Source of the DNA: Butyrivibrio sp.
GTDB lineage: Bacteria; Bacillota; Clostridia; Lachnospirales; Lachnospiraceae
Direction: 5' to 3'
Assembly: GCA_024688095.1 (NCBI GenBank)
Contig: JAILEJ010000103.1
Location: 1 to 7,860, forward strand
Length of the DNA stretch: 7,860 nt
This document shows positions 1-6,992 of this stretch, piece after piece. Every line of letters begins with the position of its first letter. The first letter of the stretch is position 1. Below the pieces are notes generated by a model. That model worked only from the letters and a program-made list of their open reading frames with translations. It was not told the origin of the DNA and searched no databases. Position numbers and translations under genes: made by a program.

Positions 1-209
1 TTATAGTTTCGGTCTTATAAACAATGATACAGGTGTATATGATTATACATCCGAGATTTTTAAATGTAATTTTTATGAAGATGATGGGCGGGTTAATTTG
101 ATTTCGTATTTTGATAACTTGATAGCAGATGGAGATTATTATGCGAATAATGGAAAGAATTTATTTTACATTTATATAAAAATTCCTGGCATAAAGATTC
201 CGGTTATAA
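1..209 (+). repeat. Direct repeat, copy 1 (98% identical to 7652-7860)
   Basis: Bases 1-209 align without gaps to 7652-7860 at a constant offset of 7651. I count four mismatches, at 36 (t/c), 52 (c/t), 159 (a/g) and 192 (t/c). All are transitions; three change the amino acid (Val/Ala, Asn/Ser, Ile/Thr) and one is silent. Both copies lie in the same reading frame of paralogous genes. The repeat is cut by both window edges, so its true extent is unknown. Confidence 0.97.
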
Positions 210-757
210 AAGATGCTGATGACAATGTTATATATACATTTCCGTCTATCGAGATATATGATTTAACTTCGGCTGAAGAACGATGGTATAAAGAAACCGC
301 AGCAGCTTTAACGGATGAAACAATGACAGAACAGGAAAAAGCCTATATTTTCAGAGATTATATAAAAAATAATTTTGATTACCAATATCATGATGACAAC
401 GGAACGGTATATTTACTAAATGATCTTGATTTCATAGTTTTTATGCACAATTCTATGGACTGTTGGGTGGCAAGTGCGGTATTCTGTAAATTGCTCAATG
501 AAGTAGGTATTAAAGCCGAAGGTATATTTAATGATCCGGACAACGAATGGCATAAAAACACGCTCATAACATACTCGGATGGAACAACCGAAATATTGTG
601 CGCTCAACCGTCAACATTAAAGGGTTCATTAACAAAGCACGATACATATTATGAATTTGATTACAAAACTGACGAAAACGGAAATAAACTTAGAATAGAT
701 TTTGTTGATCCGATAACTGCCCCTGCTTATGTATATACAGGAGATGGAGTGTATTAA
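2..757 (+). CDS. Secreted-type protein with degenerate transglutaminase-like domain (5' end missing, C-terminal 251 residues)
   Basis: The frame is open from base 2, so the ATG at 98 is internal and the gene starts upstream of the window. The visible 251 residues begin with a beta-rich, Asn/Asp/Tyr-rich segment of unknown function. A transglutaminase-like domain follows: a helical approach (MTEQEKAYIFRDYIKNN), then MDCWVASAVFCKLL with the candidate nucleophilic Cys at 461-463, and EWHKN with the candidate His at 551-553. The usual third element, an Asp in a '(W/Y)xxDPT' motif, is not there: the matching stretch reads ILCAQPS. A later VDPIT near the C-terminus could substitute, but its spacing is wrong. 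Catalysis is therefore doubtful, and the domain may be a binding or relic version. The first 209 bases match the gene at 6993, which predicts that the missing N-terminus has a signal peptide, a lysine-rich Ig-like module and a linker, for about 470 residues in all. The gene ends 59 bases before the next start, with no clear terminator. Confidence 0.85.
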   Translation, partial: YSFGLINNDTGVYDYTSEIFKCNFYEDDGRVNLISYFDNLIADGDYYANNGKNLFYIYIKIPGIKIPVIKDADDNVIYTFPSIEIYDLTSAEERWYKETAAALTDETMTEQEKAYIFRDYIKNNFDYQYHDDNGTVYLLNDLDFIVFMHNSMDCWVASAVFCKLLNEVGIKAEGIFNDPDNEWHKNTLITYSDGTTEILCAQPSTLKGSLTKHDTYYEFDYKTDENGNKLRIDFVDPITAPAYVYTGDGVY

Positions 758-807
758 ATAATTCCATTTTATTAGCATATATAATAATAATAATAATCTC
801 TAAATAT

Positions 808-812
808 AGGAG
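808..812 (+). promoter_or_regulatory. Ribosome binding site for the gene at 817
   Basis: AGGAG lies 4 bases before the ATG at 817 and 10 bases before a second in-frame ATG at 823 (Met-His-Met). Neither spacing is ideal, so the start could be either one. The choice only adds or removes two residues in front of the signal peptide. A TATAAT string at 813-818 overlaps the start codon and cannot be this gene's promoter. Confidence 0.75.
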
Positions 813-816
813 TATA

Positions 817-2904
817 ATGCACATGAGAAAACGAATAAAAAAAGTCATTAGTTCATTAATGGCAACAGCGCTTGTAATTACAGGCTTAAGTACGGCACCA
901 GTCGCAAAAGCATCAACAAGCTCTATTGAAGTCGATGGAATTATCTATGAATTTATTGGAATTGAAGATGGAAAATACGCTGAAAATGTAGTAATTACTT
1001 CTACAAATATATCTTCAAGTAGTATTGAAGTTCCAGAAGAATTAGATGGATATAAAGTAAATTCTATCGGAAGTCCCCAGCAGCAGTTCATTAAAAACGA
1101 CCAGTTTTCCACAAAAAACAAATCAATTTCAATAACTATAAAAGCTGCAACTGAAATTTATAATGAAGCTTTTAAGGATGTAACAAGATTAAAGGAAATC
1201 ACACTTCCAGAGTCTCTTAAAATAATTGGAGACGGGGCTTTTTCCAATACATCATTGCAGGAAGTTATACTTCCAGAGTCTCTTGAAACAATAGGAGACA
1301 GACCTTTTGCAGATGTAAATGAACTTGATATTCAACTTCTAAACCCTAATACTTATTTTACAGAGTTTACAAAATGGAATATTAATGGAACTCATGGCTA
1401 TGATAATTCTACTGCCAATGACTTTGCTCAGATTTCAGGAATTACATATACAACACTTAATGATTACAATGAAACTGATACATATATTTCATCAACACTT
1501 TCATTGAATATGGGCAGTATCGTAAAAGAGGAAATGGATGAGGAAACCGGTGAAATTTCAGAAAAGGAAGAAGTAGTAAATATTGAAGATGCAATGCAAT
1601 ATAATGAGTCTTTTCCCGCGTTAAGCACAAAGGTATATTTAAAGCCGAATTATAAAGTTCCAAGTCTTAAAACATTACCTTCATATGAACATTATACATT
1701 CAAGGGTTATGCCGTGGAGGGTGTTCTCTTCTATGACGAAAATGGTACTCCTATAGTTGATAATGTAGATGAATGTAACACAGCTTTTGGAGATGATTAT
1801 TTTACTGTAAAAGATAATGATATTTACACTACTGAATTAATTGATGATCTTTCATTAACGGCAGTTTGGGAGCCATGCACTTATAATGTAATATTTGATT
1901 CCAATGCCGAATACGCATTTTACGAAACACCTCTTGGAAAAATGGAAACAAAAACACTTACATACAATAAGTACGAAGTTCTTAATAAAAATCAGTTTTC
2001 ACAGACAGGATATGAGTTTTCGGGATGGAACACAAGAAGAAGTGGTTATGGCGATAGTTACAGCGATGAAGCTTTTGTAACAAATCTCATAAAGAAGGAA
2101 TGGGAAAGCGGTGACAGTATAACTCTTTATGCACAATGGAAAGAAAAAACATATAAAATAGAGTACAATCTTAACGGGGGAACTCTTGAGGGAGAGATTG
2201 AATCGGAAAGAACGTTCCCAACAGCAGTATCGCTTCCTAAAGTAACTAAAGACGGTTATATTTTTGATGGTTGGGTGGATGAAAATGGAGATATTCTCAC
2301 TGAAATAGCTGCATATACAGATAAGGATGTAAAGATTGAAGCAAAGTTTACAAAGGAGGATACTGATACTCCAGGTAGTACCAATGTACCGGAAACCACA
2401 GTTCCGACGGAGACAACTACAGTATCTGCGTCAGCTTCTCCTGCAACAAATACTCCTGAAGTGACAGTAACACCTTCAGTTACAGATTCACCTGAAGCGA
2501 CAGTAGCACCTTCAGTTACAGATTCACCTGAAGTGACAATAACACCTTCAGCCACAAATTCACCTGAAGTGACAACAACACCTTCAGCCACAAATTCACC
2601 TGAAGTGACAGCAACACCTTCAGTCACAAATTCACCTACAGTGACAGCGGCTGAGAAAAATATAGTGGTAAATATTAAAAATAAAAAAACTTACAAGAAA
2701 ACCAAGAAAGTTATCATTAAGGCACCAAACGGCATTAAAACCGTAAAACTTAATTCAAAGAAGCTTTCTGTCAAGAAGGGTAACAAGAAATACACATTTA
2801 AGATTAAGAAGTTTAAGAAGTATCTTAAGAAAAAGGGTTGGAACAAACTTTTAATTATAGACAAAAAGAATAAGAAGAAAACAATCAAATTCAAAGTAAA
2901 ATAA
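817..2904 (+). CDS. Secreted LRR / InlB-repeat surface protein with Thr-Pro linker and lysine-rich C-terminal module
   Basis: This 695-residue protein is probably exported and displayed on the surface. A signal peptide with basic n-region and hydrophobic core probably ends at AKA/S (about residue 32). BspA-type (LRR_5) leucine-rich repeats cover about 65-175, including two close copies of LPESLxxIGDxxF spaced 22 residues apart. An acidic patch (237-260) precedes three InlB B-type (Listeria-Bacteroides, Flg_new-like) units at about 290-351, 356-441 and 446-512, recognised by GYxFxGW and LYAQW-type ends and the NLNGGT motif in the last. A Thr/Ser/Pro linker contains 12-residue tandem repeats (547-606). 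The last 80 residues (616-695) hold 33 Lys, one Asp and no Arg. Their pattern (KTVKLNSKKL, then IIDKKNKKKTIKF) recalls a bacterial Ig-like domain whose surface has been lysine-saturated. No LPXTG, SLH or GW anchor is visible, so this tail is the best candidate for wall attachment. That is inference. The N-terminal half is paralogous to the next gene, and there is no catalytic domain. Confidence 0.93.
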   Translation: MHMRKRIKKVISSLMATALVITGLSTAPVAKASTSSIEVDGIIYEFIGIEDGKYAENVVITSTNISSSSIEVPEELDGYKVNSIGSPQQQFIKNDQFSTKNKSISITIKAATEIYNEAFKDVTRLKEITLPESLKIIGDGAFSNTSLQEVILPESLETIGDRPFADVNELDIQLLNPNTYFTEFTKWNINGTHGYDNSTANDFAQISGITYTTLNDYNETDTYISSTLSLNMGSIVKEEMDEETGEISEKEEVVNIEDAMQYNESFPALSTKVYLKPNYKVPSLKTLPSYEHYTFKGYAVEGVLFYDENGTPIVDNVDECNTAFGDDYFTVKDNDIYTTELIDDLSLTAVWEPCTYNVIFDSNAEYAFYETPLGKMETKTLTYNKYEVLNKNQFSQTGYEFSGWNTRRSGYGDSYSDEAFVTNLIKKEWESGDSITLYAQWKEKTYKIEYNLNGGTLEGEIESERTFPTAVSLPKVTKDGYIFDGWVDENGDILTEIAAYTDKDVKIEAKFTKEDTDTPGSTNVPETTVPTETTTVSASASPATNTPEVTVTPSVTDSPEATVAPSVTDSPEVTITPSATNSPEVTTTPSATNSPEVTATPSVTNSPTVTAAEKNIVVNIKNKKTYKKTKKVIIKAPNGIKTVKLNSKKLSVKKGNKKYTFKIKKFKKYLKKKGWNKLLIIDKKNKKKTIKFKVK
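2455..2649 (+). repeat. 36-bp in-frame tandem repeat (five full copies plus a 15-bp remnant)
   Basis: Copies start at 2455, 2491, 2527, 2563 and 2599, with a partial one at 2635-2649. Each encodes a variant of PEVTVTPSVTDS (12 residues). The unit is a multiple of three, so copy-number change would lengthen or shorten the linker without a frameshift. Copies differ at a few positions (Val/Ile/Thr/Ala at residue 5, Val/Ala at residue 9, Asp/Asn at residue 11), so the array is not freshly expanded. The Thr/Ser/Pro-rich unit would give an extended, possibly glycosylated stalk between the InlB repeats and the lysine-rich end. Confidence 0.95.
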
Positions 2905-2954
2905 CTTGTTCTTAAATGAAATAAACCCAACAAAAAGAGTGATAATTGCTTTTC

Positions 2955-2960
2955 GAGGAG
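2955..2960 (+). promoter_or_regulatory. Ribosome binding site that sets the start of the 1330-residue gene
   Basis: GAGGAG ends 8 bases before the ATG at 2969. The frame also contains an earlier ATG at 2906, only one base past the stop of the previous gene, but that would put 21 polar residues ahead of a normal signal peptide and has no comparable Shine-Dalgarno. The start at 2969 is strongly preferred. Confidence 0.9.
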
Positions 2961-2968
2961 AAAATTTT

Positions 2969-5900
2969 ATGAATGCAAAAAGAATAAAAATATGGTCAAT
3001 ATTACTAGTAGTGGCATTGATATTTACAAGTGTTGACCCTATTAATCTAAGTAAGGTTATAAAAAATGTAGAAGCAACTACATATTCCTGCACAACAGGC
3101 GGCTATAAGTATGAATACACGCCTGTTGTTGAAGACGGAGTAAAATATGCCGATGATGTGGTGCTGGCTTCAGATACGGTAATAGAAACTGACATAACCG
3201 TTCCGGAAGAACTTGACGGATATAAGGTTAGAAGTATAGGGAGTGATAGCAAGCAGTTTGTTGAAAGGAATATGCTAAATATTAAAGAGAATAAAATAAT
3301 ATTACCTGATAATTTAAAGCGGATAAATAAAAATGCACTTAATGGTTGTTTTTCTTTAAAAGAAATAAACTTACCAGAGGGATTAGAAGAAATTGGAGAT
3401 AGTGCGTTTTCAGGTTGTAGAATTCTTGATGTTTATATTGAAAACCCTTCTCTTATTTTTAGGGGAAATACTAAGTGGAATGTGTTTAGTTTGATTTCTT
3501 ACCAAAATTCCACAACGAAAGATTTTGCGGATGCAACAGGAGAGAGATTTACTGCATTTGATGCTGTTTCCAGTAAATACAACCTTGTACAGCAACTTAT
3601 CGGAGAAACGATTAATTTTGAAAATGCTGATGCAGAAGATGTATTCAGCTCGTATTTTTATGTAGCAGAAACCAATATAAATTCTGTCAGTGTGAATGTG
3701 CCTTACGCAGAGCATTATGATTTTGTCGGTTATTATACCGAAGAAAACGGAAAAGGAACTAAGGTTTTTGATGAAAAGGGTGAACTTGTTTCAAGTCTTG
3801 TGAATACAGGGAAGGAACAGACGCTTTATTCATACTTTACACCTAAAAGATACAACATAACACTTGTTGATAATTCCAATGGAGAGGCTAGTATAGATTT
3901 TGACGGATATTACTATTATGGTGATAAAGTGGTGCTTCCGGAAAATGAAAATGGGGCTGAAAGAATAGGTTATGATCTTGTCGGTTGGTATGATAATCCG
4001 GAACTAATAGGAACTACAATAGAGACATTGCCCGCATATACTTCAGGTGATTATACCTTTTATGCACAGTGGAAAAATAAAAATTACAATTTAAAATATG
4101 ATCTTGATGGTGGAACTTGTGAAAGTGTCTTGCCTGATATGTATACATATGGAACAAAGTATGTTCTTCCTACTGAAAGTGAAATGAAAAGAGATGGATA
4201 TACATTTGTTGAATGGCAAAACTCATTAGGGGAAAAGATTACTGAAATTAAAGAGAGTGATTACGGTGCAAAAAAACTCACGGCTATTTGGAGTGCTAAT
4301 CATTATACTATAAGCTATAACAACAATATGGAAGATGTAAATATCAATGGAAGTATAGTAAGAGAGTATTATTCTGGAACTAATATTGATCTTCATAGTC
4401 TTGAAAAAAGAGGATATGAATTCCTTGGCTGGTATGATAACGAAAGGTTTGTTGGAGAACCTGTAGTAGCTATTGTTGAAGAAATGTTTGGGGATAAGAA
4501 TTTCTATGGAAAGTGGAAAGCTAAAACCTATAAGATTAACTACAATCTTAATGGTGGAACCTGGAAAAGTAATGTAACTCCTATTGAAAGTTATACATTT
4601 GGAAACGCAGTCAGTCTTCAGACTGATGTAACAAGAGAAGGATATACCTTTGCAGGATGGGCTCTTGATAATGAAACAGTCATTGATGAAATTGACGACG
4701 ATGATATAGGAGATTTTAATTTTACAGCCCAATGGACTGCTAATAAGTATAAGATTAGTTATGACGAGGTTCTTAGTGATGTAAGTTATATAGACACTAT
4801 TTTTAAAGAATTTACATATGATAAGGCGGTTGTATTTCATAAACTTGAAAAGACAGGATATGAATTCGAAGGATGGCTTCTTAATGGAGAGGTTGTAAAT
4901 GGATTTGACGCAAAGATAGCTTCCGATATTACACTTGAGGCAAAGTGGTCAGCTAAAACCTATAAGATAAACTATGAATTAAATGGAGGAAATGCCCTTT
5001 CTGAAACAGCAAAAACTGAAAGAAAATATGGTGAAATCGTAAATCTTGAATCTCCAACCAGATATGGATATACATTTGACGGATGGTATGAAGATGAAAT
5101 ATACGCAAGAAAAATAGATGAAATAAGTGGAGATATCGCAAGTGATGTTACCGTATATGCAAAATGGACACCAAAGAAATATACTTATACAATTAATACT
5201 CATGAGGGTTATACCGAAATTGAAAGTATTGAAGTGACATTTGGTGAAAGTATAGGTATAAGTCATCTTAATGGAAAGGTTAGGAAGGATGGATATTCAT
5301 TTGTAAACTGGGGCCTTTCCATATATGGAAACGAAACAAAGGTAGTTGATGAAAATTCAGTAGTTGATACCGAGGGAGATGGCGTACTTGAAGCATTTTG
5401 GGATGAAGGGCAGTTTGAAATAAGCTTTAATACGGTTAATCCAGAAGATAATACGGTGTACCCCAACAAGGTTGTTACTTATGGTCAGACATATGGAGAA
5501 CTTCCAACCCCTAAAATGGCAGGGTATACATTCCTTGGTTGGGCTAAAAAGGATAATGACGGAAATTATGTGTATATACGCTCCAATAGTATAGTTCAGA
5601 TTACTGAAAATACAATTTTTAATGGTATATGGAAAAGAAACAGTGATGATCTTGATATAACATTTGAAGAAGGAAGCCTTTTAGATGCTGAAAATGTAAT
5701 AGTATTAGATAGTGAAAAGCCTGTTGAAAAAAATATTACAAATCCTTGGTTTAAGGGAAATCCGACAGGAAATTATTATGAAAAACTTTCTTCAGAAGGA
5801 AAGAAGGTATATGCCGGATTTTACAATATGTATGCTAATGGAGAAAATGTAAACCAGGCAGGAACATTCGATATAACATCGTCGGACACAAAGGCTGATT

Positions 5901-6961
5901 TTAAGGAAACACTTAAGCTTGCAATGACTGCTTTTGTAAATGAGCATCCGGAAATTACCTGGCTTGGCGGCGGAAATTTCGTTGTAATGGCCATTGACGG
6001 TGGTTACAGATTTAGGGTATCACCATGTAACTGGTACAGTTTTGATCAGCTTAAGATGGCGTATGATGTGGTATCAGAGACCGACAAATATATCGAACTG
6101 GTGAAAATCTTAAAAATAAGCAGTAAAGATACAGATGCGCAAAAAGCATTTAAAATTCTTGACTTTTTAAGGATAAATATGAAGTATGGAATTTTGGATG
6201 AAAGAAATCAGTGTACAAATGAATATAGAGATCCGGCATACTCGCTATTCTGTAATGGCGGTTATGGTGTATGTGCAGCTTATGCCAAGCTGTATAAGAT
6301 ACTTGCTAATTACTGTGATCTTGAATGTGAGTATGTTACAGGTGATTTTACCGAATCACACGCCTGGAATTATGTAAAACTGGATGGTAAATGGTATCTG
6401 ATTGATCCGACAAATGAAACTGCAAATGCAGACGAAAAGTCTTTCTTTCCACGTTTTCTTGGAAAAAATACGAAAGTTGATGCTGGAGAATATGTGGAAG
6501 ATACATTTAATGGAACAAAATTTGTAGACACGCTTCAAATGAGCAGTGATGTTTATGTCCAGAAGGTTACTTATAAGGGAAATACTTACAATATACCTTA
6601 TGTTGGAGGAAGTGATGTCTGGGCTAATCTTTCACAGGTGAAAAACAAAAAGAATATAAATATACCTAATATAGTTAGCTGTGGTTCTTCTAGCTACAAA
6701 GTTGAAAATATCAAGGATGGTGCGTTTAGCAAGGCAACAAAAGCAAAGAAGATAACCCTTTCAAGCAATATCACTTTAGTTAAAACTGGAACTTTTACAA
6801 AATGTAAAAAGCTAAAAACTCTTATTGTGAAAAACAAAAAAATGAAAATAAAAGCAAATGCATTTAAGAAATCGCAGAAAGTTGTAATAAAGGTTCCTAA
6901 AATACTTAAGAAGAAATATACTAAGATATTTAAGAAATATAAGAAAATAACAGTTATATAA
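2969..6961 (+). CDS. Large secreted LRR / InlB-repeat protein with intact transglutaminase-like domain
   Basis: This 1330-residue exported protein starts at 2969 (GAGGAG 8 bases upstream; signal peptide about 1-36, possible cleavage VEA/T). BspA-type LRRs lie at about 75-160 (INLPEGLEEIGDSAFSGC). One divergent InlB-like unit (about 242-291) is followed by eight full InlB B-type units starting near 295, 373, 446, 521, 594, 665, 738 and 816, each ending in a W motif such as AQW or AKW. Residues 889-1060 resemble the helical region preceding clostridial transglutaminase domains (YYEKLSSEGKKVY, FVNEHPEITWL). The transglutaminase-like core has all three expected residues: Cys1102 in GVCAAYA, His1131 in SHAWNYV and Asp1146 in WYLIDPT. 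Family roles are protein cross-linking, or cysteine-protease or amidase activity on the same fold; which applies cannot be told here. The tail returns to LRR_5-like repeats (NIKDGAFSKATKAKKITL), increasingly lysine-rich: 26 Lys, no acidic residue and no Arg in the last 75. Its N-terminal half is paralogous to the preceding gene, 64 bases upstream. It lacks the Thr/Pro linker. Confidence 0.94.
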   Translation: MNAKRIKIWSILLVVALIFTSVDPINLSKVIKNVEATTYSCTTGGYKYEYTPVVEDGVKYADDVVLASDTVIETDITVPEELDGYKVRSIGSDSKQFVERNMLNIKENKIILPDNLKRINKNALNGCFSLKEINLPEGLEEIGDSAFSGCRILDVYIENPSLIFRGNTKWNVFSLISYQNSTTKDFADATGERFTAFDAVSSKYNLVQQLIGETINFENADAEDVFSSYFYVAETNINSVSVNVPYAEHYDFVGYYTEENGKGTKVFDEKGELVSSLVNTGKEQTLYSYFTPKRYNITLVDNSNGEASIDFDGYYYYGDKVVLPENENGAERIGYDLVGWYDNPELIGTTIETLPAYTSGDYTFYAQWKNKNYNLKYDLDGGTCESVLPDMYTYGTKYVLPTESEMKRDGYTFVEWQNSLGEKITEIKESDYGAKKLTAIWSANHYTISYNNNMEDVNINGSIVREYYSGTNIDLHSLEKRGYEFLGWYDNERFVGEPVVAIVEEMFGDKNFYGKWKAKTYKINYNLNGGTWKSNVTPIESYTFGNAVSLQTDVTREGYTFAGWALDNETVIDEIDDDDIGDFNFTAQWTANKYKISYDEVLSDVSYIDTIFKEFTYDKAVVFHKLEKTGYEFEGWLLNGEVVNGFDAKIASDITLEAKWSAKTYKINYELNGGNALSETAKTERKYGEIVNLESPTRYGYTFDGWYEDEIYARKIDEISGDIASDVTVYAKWTPKKYTYTINTHEGYTEIESIEVTFGESIGISHLNGKVRKDGYSFVNWGLSIYGNETKVVDENSVVDTEGDGVLEAFWDEGQFEISFNTVNPEDNTVYPNKVVTYGQTYGELPTPKMAGYTFLGWAKKDNDGNYVYIRSNSIVQITENTIFNGIWKRNSDDLDITFEEGSLLDAENVIVLDSEKPVEKNITNPWFKGNPTGNYYEKLSSEGKKVYAGFYNMYANGENVNQAGTFDITSSDTKADFKETLKLAMTAFVNEHPEITWLGGGNFVVMAIDGGYRFRVSPCNWYSFDQLKMAYDVVSETDKYIELVKILKISSKDTDAQKAFKILDFLRINMKYGILDERNQCTNEYRDPAYSLFCNGGYGVCAAYAKLYKILANYCDLECEYVTGDFTESHAWNYVKLDGKWYLIDPTNETANADEKSFFPRFLGKNTKVDAGEYVEDTFNGTKFVDTLQMSSDVYVQKVTYKGNTYNIPYVGGSDVWANLSQVKNKKNINIPNIVSCGSSSYKVENIKDGAFSKATKAKKITLSSNITLVKTGTFTKCKKLKTLIVKNKKMKIKANAFKKSQKVVIKVPKILKKKYTKIFKKYKKITVI
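3851..5632 (+). repeat. Array of eight InlB B-type repeat units in the 1330-residue protein
   Basis: Residues 295-888 are eight consecutive units of about 67-74 residues. Each has an entry strand such as YKINYNLNGG, a central GY(T/E/D)FxGW and an exit W. Units with an LNGG/LDGG entry (starts 373, 521, 665) alternate with units lacking it (446, 594, 738). Same-type units sit 148 or 144 residues apart. At DNA level the joints at 4520 and 4952 are very similar (gctaaaacctataagat), exactly 432 bases apart. Such repeats usually form beta-grasp stalks in surface proteins of Firmicutes and Bacteroidetes. Confidence 0.88.
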
Positions 6962-6980
6962 GGTATAGACAATAAAGAAA

Positions 6981-6985
6981 AGGAG
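6981..6985 (+). promoter_or_regulatory. Ribosome binding site for the gene at 6993
   Basis: AGGAG, within AAAAGGAGA, lies 7 bases before the ATG at 6993, which is optimal spacing. It supports this start for a gene that has no stop codon inside the window. It sits in a gap of only 31 bases after the previous stop, consistent with co-transcription. Confidence 0.88.
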
Positions 6986-6992
6986 ACTTGCT

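Noticed and set aside
98..100. ATG at 98 as a true start
   Set aside because: The frame is open to the window edge, and the paralogue at 7652-7860 shows this Met is internal to a longer conserved segment.
758..816. Run of AATAAT repeats between the first and second genes as a microsatellite or regulatory switch
   Set aside because: The run is short and degenerate, and typical of AT-rich spacers. I see no operator or hairpin in it.
813..818. TATAAT as a -10 promoter element
   Set aside because: It overlaps the start codon at 817, and no spaced -35 element was seen. In such AT-rich DNA the string is expected by chance.
2256..2627. Minus-strand 123-residue frame with Val/Thr/Gly repeats
   Set aside because: It is the mirror of the 36-bp repeat array in the + strand gene; the periodicity comes from the real coding strand.
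2934..2953. AAAAG ... CTTTT as a terminator hairpin between the second and third genes
   Set aside because: It has only about five mostly A-T pairs with no T-run after it, and the ribosome binding site follows at once. It is too weak to be a terminator.
2906..2968. Upstream ATG at 2906 as the start of the large gene
   Set aside because: It adds 21 polar residues before a clear signal peptide and starts one base after the previous stop with no Shine-Dalgarno. GAGGAG at 2955-2960 points to the ATG at 2969.
2691..3093. Minus-strand reading frames that look like small membrane proteins (also near 6694-7153 and 7182-7418)
   Set aside because: They are antisense to lysine-rich coding stretches. 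AAA/AAG read backwards gives Phe and Leu, which mimics membrane segments. No ribosome sites were seen.
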